A stretch of DNA of 64,000 nt, taken from NCBI GenBank assembly GCA_934271065.1, contig CAKQQQ010000002.1:124001-188000 (forward strand). The letters run 5' to 3'. Both the position numbers and the translations under genes were made by a program. The first letter of the stretch is position 1. Each line of letters opens with the position of its first letter. This stretch comes from an uncultured Clostridia bacterium. Its GTDB lineage: Bacteria > Bacillota > Clostridia > Christensenellales > Borkfalkiaceae. Positions 32,145 through 41,199 of the stretch are shown here, one piece after another. Under the pieces are notes generated by a model. The model did no database searches. It was not told where the DNA came from and was given only the letters and a program-made list of their open reading frames with translations.

Positions 32145-32668
32145 ACTTCCACCTCGTAAAAATCAAACGCCGCAACGCCGTAACGACGGGTATCGACCAG
32201 TTTCAGACCGCGCGCGCTTTTACTTTCCGTCTCGACGGAACGTTCGTAAATAACCGTTCCGCCGCGCGCTATGCCGCTTTCGGCAATAGCCGTCAGAACG
32301 CCTTGCGCGTCGTAATCGTACGGCGGATCGAGAAAAACGTAATCGTACTTTTCGCTTGAGCGCGTTACGAAGGCGATCGCGTCGGAGTTTATTACCGTAA
32401 CGTCCGCTTTCAGCGTCAGCGCGTTTTCTTTCGCCAAACAGGCGCTGTCTTTGGACGCGTCGACGAGCGTTACCTTGCCCGCCCCGCGCGACGACGCTTC
32501 GAGACCTATCGCGCCCGTTCCGCAAAACAGATCGAGAAACCGATCTTCGGAAATATTGCCTAAGATATTGAACAGGGCTTCGCGCGCTCTGTCGGACGTA
32601 GGGCGAACGTCGCGTCCCTTAAATTCTTTTAATTTTCTTCCGCGAAATTTACCCGCGATTATTCTCAT
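32141..32668 (-). CDS. rsmD: 16S rRNA (guanine-N2) methyltransferase RsmD
   Basis: 175 aa. It has the N-terminal IIAGKFRGRKLKEFKG and VRPTSDRAREALFNIL, SAM-binding FLDLFCGTGAIGLEASSRGA, and the N-methyltransferase motif FLDPPYDY. It methylates G966 of 16S rRNA. The rsmD-coaD pairing is common in bacteria. It overlaps queH by 20 bp. Confidence 0.95.
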   Translation of the reverse strand: MRIIAGKFRGRKLKEFKGRDVRPTSDRAREALFNILGNISEDRFLDLFCGTGAIGLEASSRGAGKVTLVDASKDSACLAKENALTLKADVTVINSDAIAFVTRSSEKYDYVFLDPPYDYDAQGVLTAIAESGIARGGTVIYERSVETESKSARGLKLVDTRRYGVAAFDFYEVEV

Positions 32669-33287
32669 CTTCTTCGACCTTTATATGCGAATATTTGGAG
32701 TATACGCAACCGCAATAATTCTGGCGGTACAAACCGTTTTCTTCCGACAGACGAATCGAACGGGCGTACCCGTCGCGTTTTTTGAAGTCCGACGGCAAAA
32801 ACTTAACGCCGTATTCCCCGCCCGCCTTTTCGCCGACGGCGTTTATTACGTCAGCGTTTTTATGCGGAGAAACGGTAAGCGTGGTGCAAAAATACCTAAA
32901 TCCGCCGTCTTTGGCGACCTTGGCGGTTTCGGTAAGGCGTTGAGTAAAACAAACCGCGCAACGCCCGCCGCCTTCTTCTTCCTTTTCAAGCCCGACGACC
33001 GCGTCGAAAAACTCGCGCGAAGAATATCTGCCACAGATAAGGTCTACCTGCCCCGCGTAATTGTCCGCGAGAAAACGCTTTACTTCGTTGAGTCTTAAAT
33101 TATACTCTTCGCTCTCGGTTATGTTCGGGTTGAAAAAGAAAACCGTTACGGCGAAATCTTTTACGAGTCTTTCTATAACGGACGAGAGACAGGGCGCGCA
33201 ACAGGCGTGCAATAGTAGCGTCGGTTTTTCGCCGTTTAATCCGTCGACGATTTTCTGCATTTCAAGGTCGTAATTTATCTTGTTCAT
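32649..33287 (-). CDS. queH: Epoxyqueuosine reductase QueH
   Basis: 212 aa. It has LLHACCAPCLSSV (adjacent Cys pair), FFFNPNI, GGGRCAVCFTQRL, FCTTLTVSPHKN, and DFKKRDGYARSIRLS then GLYRQNYCGC, the QueH/DUF208 signature with cysteines for the metal centre. It catalyses the last step of queuosine formation in tRNA and replaces QueG. Its start overlaps the mreB-like gene by 4 bp. Confidence 0.93.
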   Translation of the reverse strand: MNKINYDLEMQKIVDGLNGEKPTLLLHACCAPCLSSVIERLVKDFAVTVFFFNPNITESEEYNLRLNEVKRFLADNYAGQVDLICGRYSSREFFDAVVGLEKEEEGGGRCAVCFTQRLTETAKVAKDGGFRYFCTTLTVSPHKNADVINAVGEKAGGEYGVKFLPSDFKKRDGYARSIRLSEENGLYRQNYCGCVYSKYSHIKVEEDENNRG

Positions 33288-34291
33288 CTCTTCTCTATTC
33301 TCAGTTTTTTAAGCAGTTTTTCGTTGCCGAGCAGTATTCCGCCGCCTACCGCCGTGGCGTTTTCGGGGTCTTCCGACACGTTCGCGCGGATAGCCATAGT
33401 CTCGCGGAAATACGCGTCGAGACCGGGCATACGGCTCGTTCCGCCCGCAAAATAAACGCCCGAACGCCTTATCTCGGCCGAGACTTCGGCAGGGAGTTTC
33501 GCCATTACCATACCCGCAATCTCGAAAATTTTATCGAAAAACGCTCTTACGGGCAACGCTACGTCTTCCGCGGAGACCGAAACCGAACGCGGTTTACCCG
33601 TCTCTACGTCTCTGCCGTTCACGACCGCGCGCGTGGCGTCGCCGTCAATAAGGCTGGCTATCTGCGTTTTAATCCGTTCGGCTGTAAGCATACCTATGCG
33701 CAGACCGAACAGATCCGCAACGCGGTTGATGATCATCGCGTCTACGTTTCTGCCGCCCATATTCACGTTTACGCCCGCGATAACGCCGTCGAGCGAGACC
33801 GCCGCGACGTTGGTAGTTCCGCCGCCCACGTCGATTATAAAGCAGGGGTTGCTTTCGGACACGGGCGCACCCAGACCGAGCGCGGTAAGTATAGGCGATT
33901 CCACGAAGTCGGCGTTGTAAACGCCCGCGTCGTTAAGCGTCTTTTCGTATTTTTTTATTTCGAAATTTTCAAGCCCGCAAGGCACGGAAAGCAGCACTTT
34001 CGGTCTTAAACTCAATTTTCTGAGCGTGATTTTATTGAGAAAGTTCTCCGTCATTACCGCGGCGTTTTTTACGTCGACGATCTGACCTTCTGAAACGGGA
34101 AAAACTATTCGCGTGGTTTCGGCGGTCTTGCCGATGAGTTTTTTCGCTTCCGCGCCCACCGCCCTGACCGACTGCTTGCCGCCTACCGACAGCGCGACCA
34201 CGCTCGGCTCGCTGAGCGCGATGCCCGAGCCGAGACGATATATTACCGTATTTACAGAGCCGAGATCGACTGCTACAGCGTTGTTTCTCAT
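33284..34291 (-). CDS. mreB: MreB-like cell-shape protein
   Basis: 335 aa with the actin-fold motifs of MreB: phosphate-1 VAVDLGSVNTVIY, FPVSEGQIVDVKNAA, phosphate-2 IIDVGGGTTNVAAVS, and adenosine loop VYFAGGTSRMPGLDAY. It should polymerise under the membrane and guide wall synthesis. The usual partners mreC and mreD are absent. It lies between maf and queH, so it may be a paralogue (Mbl/MreBH class), not the main mreB. Confidence 0.88.
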   Translation of the reverse strand: MRNNAVAVDLGSVNTVIYRLGSGIALSEPSVVALSVGGKQSVRAVGAEAKKLIGKTAETTRIVFPVSEGQIVDVKNAAVMTENFLNKITLRKLSLRPKVLLSVPCGLENFEIKKYEKTLNDAGVYNADFVESPILTALGLGAPVSESNPCFIIDVGGGTTNVAAVSLDGVIAGVNVNMGGRNVDAMIINRVADLFGLRIGMLTAERIKTQIASLIDGDATRAVVNGRDVETGKPRSVSVSAEDVALPVRAFFDKIFEIAGMVMAKLPAEVSAEIRRSGVYFAGGTSRMPGLDAYFRETMAIRANVSEDPENATAVGGGILLGNEKLLKKLRIEKR

Positions 34292-34854
34292 TTCAAAAAC
34301 TCCTTTAAGTTATCTTCGATTTCTTTAAGCGGCAAACCCATTACGTTATCGTAGTCGCCGTCGTAACTTTTGACGAGCGGAAACCCGTCCTGTATACCGT
34401 ACGCGCCCGCCTTGCCCTTATACAGCCCCGAACGGATATATTCGCCGATAAGTTCGTCGGACAAAGCGTTGAAAGTAACGTCCGTCTTAACCGCGCCCGA
34501 CAACCGCATTCCGTCGCGGATAAGCGCGTACGCCGTTATTACCGTATGCGTTTTACCCGACAGGGCTTTTAGCGAACGTTCGGCGTCGCGTTCGGTTTCG
34601 GGCTTGCCGTAAATAACGCCGCCGAGCGCGACTATCGTGTCCGCGCCGAGCGTTACCGCGCCCGTACCGCGCGCAAAACGCGCGTAAACGTCTTCGGTTT
34701 TATCCAACGCGCAACGCATAGCGAATTTTTCGGGCGATAACCCGACCTTGTCTTCGGTTTCTTTATCGCTCGCGATTACGTCGAATTCGTAACCCGCGCG
34801 GGCGAGTATTTCTTTTCTTCTCGGCGAGCCGCTCGCCAAAATAAGTTTACGCAT
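34288..34854 (-). CDS. maf: Maf family nucleotide pyrophosphatase
   Basis: 188 aa, opening KLILASGSPRRKEILARAGY, with VTLGADTIVALGG, YGKPETERDAERSL, SGKTHTVITAY and the C-terminal YGIQDGFPLVKSYDGDYDNV. Maf proteins hydrolyse non-canonical or pyrimidine nucleoside triphosphates (house cleaning and septum control). Maf next to mreB is a classic arrangement. The start at 34854 follows GAGAG. Confidence 0.93.
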   Translation of the reverse strand: MRKLILASGSPRRKEILARAGYEFDVIASDKETEDKVGLSPEKFAMRCALDKTEDVYARFARGTGAVTLGADTIVALGGVIYGKPETERDAERSLKALSGKTHTVITAYALIRDGMRLSGAVKTDVTFNALSDELIGEYIRSGLYKGKAGAYGIQDGFPLVKSYDGDYDNVMGLPLKEIEDNLKEFLK

Positions 34855-34919
34855 CTTGATCTCTCGAAAGCGCGGATATATACCCCGCGACTACGGTCTA
34901 TATATACCCGTATAGTTTA

Positions 34920-34948
34920 ATTATATACTATATTCGCCGTTTTGTAAA
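34920..34948 (-). promoter_or_regulatory. Promoter of the maf operon
   Basis: TTTACA, 17-bp spacer, TATAAT on the minus strand. Confidence 0.65.
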
Positions 34949-34957
34949 GGAAGATAA

Positions 34958-34990
34958 GCAAAAAACCCGTCGCAATTTATCTGCGACGGG
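34958..34990 (-). terminator. Terminator of the shikimate operon
   Basis: CCCGTCGCA/TGCGACGGG stem with a 7-nt loop and TTTTTTGC on the minus strand, 40 bp past the aroQ stop. Confidence 0.85.
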
Positions 34991-35030
34991 CAACGATTCG
35001 CGTTATTCTTGCAAAAACGCCGCGTATACG

Positions 35031-35465
35031 CTAACCGCGTTCGGCTTTGAAAGCATCGAGCGCGAGCGCGTAACCGTAAAAACCCTTTCCGACGACGCTT
35101 ACGCAAACGCAGTCGGTTATATAGTCGGTTTTACGATAGTCTTCGCGCGAATAAATGTCGCTTAAATGGACTTCCGCCGCAGGCATGGCAACCGCCCTTA
35201 ACGCGTCGGCTATAACCACGCTCGTGTGGGTGTACCCGCCGGCGTTTATGATTATACCGTAATATCTGCCTTTCGCTTTCTGTATAAGGTCTACGATTTT
35301 GCCTTCGTAATTAGTCTGTTTTACCTTTACTTTAAGCCCGCGCTCTTTCGCCGCGCGTTTTATATACCTTACGAGTTCGCGATAGGATTTTTCGCCGTAA
35401 ATCTCCCTTTCTCTCACGCCGAGCATATTCAGATTCGCGCCGTTTATAACGAGAATTTTTCGCAT
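35031..35465 (-). CDS. aroQ: 3-Dehydroquinate dehydratase, type II
   Basis: Predicted 144 aa from the ATG at 35465, which has AAGGAG upstream. Signature segments are ILVINGANLNMLGVREREIY, the catalytic Tyr loop, IIINAGGYTHTSVVIADAL, and AAEVHLSDIYSRE with the catalytic His. It converts 3-dehydroquinate to 3-dehydroshikimate. Last gene of the aro operon, overlapping aroE-aroK by 22 bp. Confidence 0.96.
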   Translation of the reverse strand: MRKILVINGANLNMLGVREREIYGEKSYRELVRYIKRAAKERGLKVKVKQTNYEGKIVDLIQKAKGRYYGIIINAGGYTHTSVVIADALRAVAMPAAEVHLSDIYSREDYRKTDYITDCVCVSVVGKGFYGYALALDAFKAERG

Positions 35466-36676
35466 ATTTCCACTATCTCCTTCGCCGCCGTTTCTACGCT
35501 CGCGTCGTTCGTTATCGCGTAATCGCAAGTCTCTTCATAGAACGGTTTACGCATATCGAACAACTCTTTTGCCGAATATTTTTCGCTCAACGGTCTGCCG
35601 ATTTGCGGCAATACGGACAGGTCGCGTTTTATATAGAACACCGCGCAGTTGCGCTTTAAGCGTCTGCGGTTATCTTCGCGAAGAACGCTGCCGCCGCCGG
35701 TCGCTATTATCACGCCGCGACGCTGACACGCTTCGTCGAGAACGTTGCTCTCCGCTTCGCGGAAATACCGCTCGCCGTATCGGTTGATGATCTCGGCGGA
35801 GTCGAGTTTATATCTGCGTTTGATCTCTTCGTCCGTATCCACGAGTTCTCGCCCCGTTATCGCGGCGAGAGTTCTGCCGATAACGGTCTTGCCCGCGCCC
35901 GGCATACCTATAAGCGCGACGTTTACCGTCTGCGACTGTATTTTACGCGCTATCGCGGAAACGTCGCCGACAGTAAAATCTTTACCCGTCCACAACTTTT
36001 CCGCCGCCAAACCCTGCGCGACGAGCATTTTCAACCCGTTTTCGCGTTTCAGTCCACTCTCTTCGGCTTGGAGCAGAAACTCTGTACGGAAGGGATTGTA
36101 CGCGCAGTCGAACGCAAATTCGAGTTTACGAAACGCGGATAAATTCACGGGGGTTTCGGCGTCGAACGGGTACGTTCCGAGCGGAGTGCAGTTTATAATC
36201 AACCGCGCGTCGCGGCATATATCGTAACAGTTTTCGTAATTTATCGCGGACGTTCTGCCGACCGTGAAAATTTCTTTCGCGCCGAGATCGCTACACAAAA
36301 CTCTCGCGGTCTTGCCCGCTCCGCCGCCGCCTAAAACGACGACCGTCTTATTCTTTACGTTTACGCCCGCGCTTTTAAGCGCGCAACGCATTCCGTAATA
36401 GTCGGTATTGTACCCGACGATTTTCCCGTCGCGGCGGACTATCGTGTTTACCGCGCCTATCCGCGCCGCCGCGCCGTCGATTTCGTCAAGATAACGCAAA
36501 ACCGTCTCTTTATAAGGCAGGGTTACGTTAAGCCCGTCGTACTCGCCGCGTTTGATAAAATCGCCGAGCGCGGACTCGTCTATTTCTTTCAAAGCGTAGT
36601 CATAGCCCCTGTCGCGATGAATTTTCGCCGAGTAACTGTGCGGGAGTTTTTTGCCGAGAAGATAGTACGCGCTCAT
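35444..36676 (-). CDS. aroEK: Shikimate dehydrogenase-shikimate kinase fusion
   Basis: 410 aa in two parts. Residues 1 to about 235 are AroE: GLNVTLPYKETVL, GAVNTIV, YNTDYYGM, NADP-binding VVLGGGGAGKTA, NCTPLGTYP and GLKMLVAQG. Residues about 245-410 are AroK: Walker A IGMPGAGKTVIGR, DTDEEI, FREAESNVL, GGGSVLRE and RPL in the lid. The AroE start is shorter than usual (MSAYYLLGKKLPHSYS), and the first strand looks complete. One protein thus carries out two successive steps, 3-dehydroshikimate to shikimate to shikimate-3-phosphate. Confidence 0.95.
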   Translation of the reverse strand: MSAYYLLGKKLPHSYSAKIHRDRGYDYALKEIDESALGDFIKRGEYDGLNVTLPYKETVLRYLDEIDGAAARIGAVNTIVRRDGKIVGYNTDYYGMRCALKSAGVNVKNKTVVVLGGGGAGKTARVLCSDLGAKEIFTVGRTSAINYENCYDICRDARLIINCTPLGTYPFDAETPVNLSAFRKLEFAFDCAYNPFRTEFLLQAEESGLKRENGLKMLVAQGLAAEKLWTGKDFTVGDVSAIARKIQSQTVNVALIGMPGAGKTVIGRTLAAITGRELVDTDEEIKRRYKLDSAEIINRYGERYFREAESNVLDEACQRRGVIIATGGGSVLREDNRRRLKRNCAVFYIKRDLSVLPQIGRPLSEKYSAKELFDMRKPFYEETCDYAITNDASVETAAKEIVEICEKFSL

Positions 36677-36927
36677 TTCTGTGCCGCCTTACAAAGGCTG
36701 AAAATTCTATCGTAAAGCGACTTGACCGCCCCACTTTCTTTTTCGGGCAAATCACGCGTTAATCGCTCTATAATCTCGTTTTCGCGCGCAACGTCTTCCA
36801 CGGGCGCGCCGCAGGCGCGCTTTTTATCGCCTATCTTCGCGGCGAGTTTTATTCTGCTGAGAAACGCAGCCGTCAACTTATCGTCGAGTTCGTCTATTTC
36901 TTTTCTCGCTTCTTCAATCGTTTTCAT
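36673..36927 (-). CDS. Chorismate mutase, AroQ class
   Basis: 84 aa, all helical. TIEEARKEIDELDDKLTAAF and LSRIKLAAKIGDKK then ENEIIERL match the R-x-x-I-D...L...R...K pattern of AroQ-class chorismate mutases. It converts chorismate to prephenate. Stand-alone domain, overlapping neighbours on both sides (14 bp with aroC, 4 bp with aroEK). Confidence 0.9.
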   Translation of the reverse strand: MKTIEEARKEIDELDDKLTAAFLSRIKLAAKIGDKKRACGAPVEDVARENEIIERLTRDLPEKESGAVKSLYDRIFSLCKAAQK

Positions 36928-37942
36928 ACAATATCTCGTCGAGTACGGCTATTGCCGCAACCGCCTCCACTATCGGCGCGGCGCGCAGCGCCGCGCAACA
37001 GTCGTGCCTGCCTTTAACGCTTATTTTTACGTTTTCGCCGCTGAGCAGATTGACCGTGTTCTGCTCTTTCGCAATCGACGGCGTGGGTTTGAACGCCGCC
37101 GCGAACGTTATCCGCTTGCCGCAGGACACGCCGCCGTAAATTCCGCCGTCGCTATTCGTCGCAAAATCCAACTCTCCGCCGTCGTAAAAGGGTTCGTCGT
37201 TCGCTTGCGAGCCTTTTTCTTTACACAGACCGAAACCCCTGCCGAATTCCACGCCTTTAACCGACGGAATTGTGAATACGAGCGCGGCTATCTTGCCTTC
37301 GAGCCCGTCGAACAGACTTCCGCCGAGACCTTTCGGGCAGTTTTCGATAACGCATTCCACCCTGCCGCCGAGCGAATCGCCGTCGCTTTTAACGCGTTCG
37401 ATATATTCGCCGAGTTCCGCTTCGCTTACGCCCGCAACCGACGGCGCGTCGTAACTTTTTATAAACTTATCCCCCGCCGCCGACAGATACGCCGTTACGG
37501 TTACGGAATAGTATTTTTCGAGAATATCTTTACAGATCGCGCCGACGAAACACAGCCCGACGGTCGCTCTGCCCGAAAATTCTCCGCCGCCCGTAAAATC
37601 CATTTCTCCGTACTTGTAATACCTGCCTATATCGGCGTGCGACGGGCGCGGAATACCGTACAGATCAGTGTAGTCGCCGCTTTTGACGTCGCGGTTATAA
37701 AAATCAGCCGTGACCGAGCCGATTATCTTTCCGTTCTTAACGCCCTTTATTACGGGCGTATCGCTTTCAACTCTCGCCGTCGCGCCGCTTTTGCCTTTCG
37801 GCGAACGTCTGTCAAGCGCGGCGGTAACTTCCGCAAGGTCGAAAGAAAACCCTTTAAGCCCGCTTATCGTCGCGCGGATTTTGTCGCCGTGCGATTCGCC
37901 GATAACGCGTACTTTTATTTTTTTACCTTGATAAACGGACAT
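36914..37942 (-). CDS. aroC: Chorismate synthase
   Basis: 342 aa with GESHGDKIRATISGLKG, DRRSPKGKSGATARVESDTP, YGIPRPSHADIGRYYKYG, FTGGGEFSGRATVGLCFVGA and RHDCCAALRAAPIVEAVAAI, the standard AroC set (H-G, FMN-binding R-P-S-H-A-D, and C-terminal R-H-D). It makes chorismate from EPSP. Overlaps aroA by 20 bp. Confidence 0.96.
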   Translation of the reverse strand: MSVYQGKKIKVRVIGESHGDKIRATISGLKGFSFDLAEVTAALDRRSPKGKSGATARVESDTPVIKGVKNGKIIGSVTADFYNRDVKSGDYTDLYGIPRPSHADIGRYYKYGEMDFTGGGEFSGRATVGLCFVGAICKDILEKYYSVTVTAYLSAAGDKFIKSYDAPSVAGVSEAELGEYIERVKSDGDSLGGRVECVIENCPKGLGGSLFDGLEGKIAALVFTIPSVKGVEFGRGFGLCKEKGSQANDEPFYDGGELDFATNSDGGIYGGVSCGKRITFAAAFKPTPSIAKEQNTVNLLSGENVKISVKGRHDCCAALRAAPIVEAVAAIAVLDEILYEND

Positions 37943-39176
37943 CGCCTTTACCCCCGACGGTCGCTAAATCTTTGAAAAAAGCCGTATAGGACTTGCTCGT
38001 CGCTTCGGCGCGGTCTATCACGCTTTCGCATTCTCCGCCCGCGACGGCGGCAAGAACGGCGGCAAGCGCGACCATTCTGTGATCTCTCGGCGGATTGAAC
38101 GCTCCGCCGCAAACCGCTCCGCCGCGAATACGCAATTCGTCGTCGCCTTTTACGCAACCGACGCCCGCGTCGCCGAGAACGCGCGCTATCCCGTCAAACC
38201 TGTCGCTCTCTTTTATTTTCAGACGCGCCGCGTCTTTAATCACGCTCTCGCCCGACGAACACGCCGCCAACGCCGCTATCGGCGCGGCAAGGTCGGGGCA
38301 ATTTTTCACGCTTACGACGATGGGGTTTTTAGCCGCGGATTCCCTTACCGTTATTTCGTTTTCGCTTATCGAAACTTCCGCGCCGTATTCTTTCAATACG
38401 TCGATAATCGCTCTATCCGGCTGCACGGAACGCGGGTTTAAGCCTTTTACGGTTATACGCCCTTTTATCGCGCCGAGACACAAAAAATACGCCGCCGAAG
38501 AATAGTCGCCGTCGGTTATAACCGTCACGGGGCTTTTCGCGCCGCCGCAGACGGTTATTCTCGCGTAGTCTTCGTTACGGAATTTTACGCCGAAAGTTTC
38601 AAGGGCGGAAAGCGTCGCGTCGATATATCCGCGGCTGACGGTTTCGCCCGTAACGTTGATAACCGTAACGCCGTTAATTGCCGCCGCCGCAATCAGAAGC
38701 CCGCTGACGAACTGCGAACTGAGACTGCCGTCTACGGAATACTCGCCAGCGGGCATTCTGCCGCAGTACCCGTCGCAATCTACGTTCAATACGCCTTTCA
38801 GCGCGGTCGTAAGCGACTCGACGGGGCGGCTTGAAAGCCTGCCTTTCGCGGTAAAAGTAAACCTTACGCCGAGCGACGCGGCAAGCGGAATTATCGTCCG
38901 CATTAAAAACGCGCTCTCGCCGAAATCGAAAGCCGCGAACCCGACAGGGGTTTTTATTCCCGTTACGGTCGCGTTTACGCCGTCGTAATCTACGCCCGCA
39001 CCCAAAGCCTTTACGCAACCGAGTGCGAGACGAACGTCGTCGGAATCGCCGATTTTTTTAATTTCGGTCTTTCCGTCGCAAATCGCCGAAAGCAGAATAT
39101 ATCTCATCGCCGCCGACTTGGACGGCGGCGCGGTTATTTCGCCCGACGGCGCGAACGGACGTATTTTTACCTGCAT
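37923..39176 (-). CDS. aroA: 3-Phosphoshikimate 1-carboxyvinyltransferase (EPSP synthase)
   Basis: 417 aa. APPSKSAAMRYILLSAI (usual PxSKSxxxR), FGESAFLMRTIIPLAAS (in place of NAGTAxR: here ESAFLMR), GSLSSQFVSGLLIAA, DGDYSSAAYFL, LKIKESDR and DHRMVALAAVLA are present. It joins shikimate-3-phosphate and phosphoenolpyruvate. The departure from N-A-G-T in the phosphoenolpyruvate loop is worth noting because this loop affects inhibitor binding in the family. Overlaps aroB by 10 bp. Confidence 0.95.
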   Translation of the reverse strand: MQVKIRPFAPSGEITAPPSKSAAMRYILLSAICDGKTEIKKIGDSDDVRLALGCVKALGAGVDYDGVNATVTGIKTPVGFAAFDFGESAFLMRTIIPLAASLGVRFTFTAKGRLSSRPVESLTTALKGVLNVDCDGYCGRMPAGEYSVDGSLSSQFVSGLLIAAAAINGVTVINVTGETVSRGYIDATLSALETFGVKFRNEDYARITVCGGAKSPVTVITDGDYSSAAYFLCLGAIKGRITVKGLNPRSVQPDRAIIDVLKEYGAEVSISENEITVRESAAKNPIVVSVKNCPDLAAPIAALAACSSGESVIKDAARLKIKESDRFDGIARVLGDAGVGCVKGDDELRIRGGAVCGGAFNPPRDHRMVALAAVLAAVAGGECESVIDRAEATSKSYTAFFKDLATVGGKGDVRLSR

Positions 39177-40189
39177 CCGAACAACTCCGACGCGGTTTTA
39201 AGCGGCGTTTTCACAATCGTCGGCTTACCGCGTTTTTTAAGTAAAATCAAGTCGATATTTTCCCCGTCGCTCTTCTTGTCGAACGACAACTCGCAAGCGG
39301 GAAAACTTTTATCGTAATCCGCGCCGAACCCCGCGGCGCAAAGTATCGTTTTCATTCCGTTTACGGTTTTATCGGTAAGATTATAGAACTTCGCCGACGC
39401 GTTTATCGCCGCGTACAAACCCGCCGCCACGCATTCGCCGTGCGGAATCTTAAACCCGCCCGCGCTTTCTACGGCGTGTCCGTAAGTATGCCCGAGATTG
39501 AGTATCTTCCTTATTCCGTTATCGAACTCGTCTTTTTCGACAAACTTTTTTTTGACGGACAGGCACTTGTAAACGAGCCGTTCGTTTACGCCGCCGATAA
39601 GGTCTTCCGCCGTGATTTTTTTTGAAATCAGCGCGTATTTAGCCACTTCGCCCATACCCGATTTTATCTCTTTATCGGGTAAAGACTTCAATACGTTTGC
39701 GGCGACGTAGACGGCTGACGGAGCGTAAAACTCGCCGAGCGCGTTCTTGACGCCGCAAAAATCGACCGCCGTCTTACCGCCGACGCAAGCGTCGGTTGCG
39801 GATAACAGCGTAGTGGGGCAATTGACGTAATTCATTCCGCGCGCGTAAGCGGACGCGACGAACCCGACGAGATCGCTTACCGCCCCGCCCCCGATCGCCA
39901 CGAGCGCGTCTTTTCGCGTAAAACCGTTTTTGAAAAGAAATTCGCAAACCGAATAAAAATTTTCCGCGCTTTTCACGCTCTCGCCCTTACCCGAAGACGT
40001 TTCGAAAACGGCGTACCCGTCAAGCGCGGATTTTATTTCGGCGGAGACGAAAGACGTTTCTCCGTCGCTTAACAAACAGACTTTTCTGCCCGTAGATACG
40101 GTGTCGAACAGTTCGCGAAAACGCGAATAATCGCTCTCTATGCGGACTTTCGTCGTTCCGCGCGAATGTTTCAGCGTAAGTTTTTTCAT
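39167..40189 (-). CDS. aroB: 3-Dehydroquinate synthase
   Basis: 340 aa with the NAD-binding DALVAIGGGAVSDLVGFVAS, ARGMNYVNCPTTLLSATDAC, VGGKTAVDFCGVKNALG, the metal ligands in MGEVAKYALI, and ILNLGHTYGHAVE then PHGECVAAGL. It cyclises DAHP. Overlaps aroF by 4 bp. Confidence 0.96.
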   Translation of the reverse strand: MKKLTLKHSRGTTKVRIESDYSRFRELFDTVSTGRKVCLLSDGETSFVSAEIKSALDGYAVFETSSGKGESVKSAENFYSVCEFLFKNGFTRKDALVAIGGGAVSDLVGFVASAYARGMNYVNCPTTLLSATDACVGGKTAVDFCGVKNALGEFYAPSAVYVAANVLKSLPDKEIKSGMGEVAKYALISKKITAEDLIGGVNERLVYKCLSVKKKFVEKDEFDNGIRKILNLGHTYGHAVESAGGFKIPHGECVAAGLYAAINASAKFYNLTDKTVNGMKTILCAAGFGADYDKSFPACELSFDKKSDGENIDLILLKKRGKPTIVKTPLKTASELFGCR

Positions 40190-40977
40190 TTTATCGCCGC
40201 TCTGATTTTAAGACATTTTTCGACTATATCGCCAAACGTTTCGGGCAATATCGCCTGCGCGCCGTCGCACAAAGCGCGTTCGGGCGAGACGTGCGTTTCG
40301 ACTTCTATTCCGTCCGCGCCGACCGCCGCCGCGGCAAGCGCGAGCGGTTCGACGAGTTCGCTCCTGCCCGAAGCGTGGCTCGGATCGACTATTACCGGCA
40401 AATCGGTAAGCGTTTTTAATCTCGCCACCGCGCCGAGATCGAGCGTAAATCGGTTAGTCGGCTCAAAAGTCCGTATACCGCGCTCGCACAGAATAATATC
40501 TTCGTTACCCTCGCCGCGAATATACTCTGCGGCAAGCAAAAGTTCTTCTATCGTGTTGCAAAACCCGCGTTTGAGAAGCACGGGCTTACACAGCCTGCCG
40601 ACTTCTTTCAATAAAGCGAAATTCTGCATATTTTTCGCGCCTATCTGCAACGCGTCTACGCCCGCGAACAGTTCCGCGTCACGCAGATCGACTATCTCGC
40701 TCACGGTGGGCATTTTCAGTTCCGCCGCGATTTTAACGAGCATATCCAAGCCGCGCCCGCCGACGCCCTGAAAATCTTTCGGCGAAGTTCTCGGCTTAAA
40801 CGCCCCGCCGCGCAAAATATCCGCGCCGAGCGGTTTTATCGCCCGCGCGATTTCCGAAAGCGTTTTTTCGTCTTCCACCGCGCACGGACCGGCTATAAAC
40901 GTAAACGCTCCGCCGCCCACGGCGACGTTTCCGACCGATACCTTTCTTGAAATTTTAATTTTATCCTGAATTATCAT
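40186..40977 (-). CDS. aroF: DAHP synthase, type I-beta (AroF/KDPGal-like)
   Basis: 263 aa with FTFIAGPCAVEDEKTL, LRGGAFKPRTSPKDFQG, LQIGAKNMQNFALL, VLLKRGFCNTIEELLLAAEY, IILCERGIRTFE, VIVDPSHASGRSELV and DGIEVETHVSPERALCDGAQ. There is no N-terminal ferredoxin-like or chorismate-mutase regulatory domain, so feedback control must be elsewhere. The separate mutase in the same operon may associate with it. First gene of the operon. Confidence 0.95.
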   Translation of the reverse strand: MIIQDKIKISRKVSVGNVAVGGGAFTFIAGPCAVEDEKTLSEIARAIKPLGADILRGGAFKPRTSPKDFQGVGGRGLDMLVKIAAELKMPTVSEIVDLRDAELFAGVDALQIGAKNMQNFALLKEVGRLCKPVLLKRGFCNTIEELLLAAEYIRGEGNEDIILCERGIRTFEPTNRFTLDLGAVARLKTLTDLPVIVDPSHASGRSELVEPLALAAAAVGADGIEVETHVSPERALCDGAQAILPETFGDIVEKCLKIRAAIK

Positions 40978-41019
40978 AAACCGCCTCGCGCCACGCGGAG
41001 TTAAAATCTTTATAACGGC

Positions 41020-41048
41020 ATTTTAACATAAACGACGTATATTTTCAA
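41020..41048 (-). promoter_or_regulatory. Promoter of the shikimate operon
   Basis: TTGAAA, 17-bp spacer, TAAAAT on the minus strand, about 45 bp before aroF. The leader is too short for a T-box or riboswitch. Confidence 0.7.
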
Positions 41049-41067
41049 GTAAAATAAATAAAAACGG

Positions 41068-41096
41068 TTGCGTTTTTACGGAAAAAGTTATATAAT
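41068..41096 (+). promoter_or_regulatory. Promoter of tRNA-Ser(UGA)
   Basis: TTGCGT, 17-bp spacer, TATAAT on the plus strand, 12 bp before the tRNA. Confidence 0.75.
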
Positions 41097-41108
41097 CGTT
41101 ACGCAGAC

Positions 41109-41197
41109 GGAAGTTTATCGAAGCGGTCATAACGAGGCGGTCTTGAAAACCGTTTGGGTTCACGCCCACGGGGGTTCGAATCCCTCAACTTCCGCCA
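41109..41197 (+). tRNA. tRNA-Ser (UGA)
   Basis: 89-nt class II tRNA, acceptor GGAAGTT/AACTTCC, anticodon loop CTTGAAA gives UGA, long variable arm, encoded CCA. Its last 20 bases recur twice downstream. Confidence 0.95.
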
Positions 41198-41199
41198 AT

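Noticed and set aside
36722..37975. 417-codon plus-strand ORF over the chorismate mutase/aroC region
   Set aside because: Mirror frame of two clearly conserved minus-strand genes.
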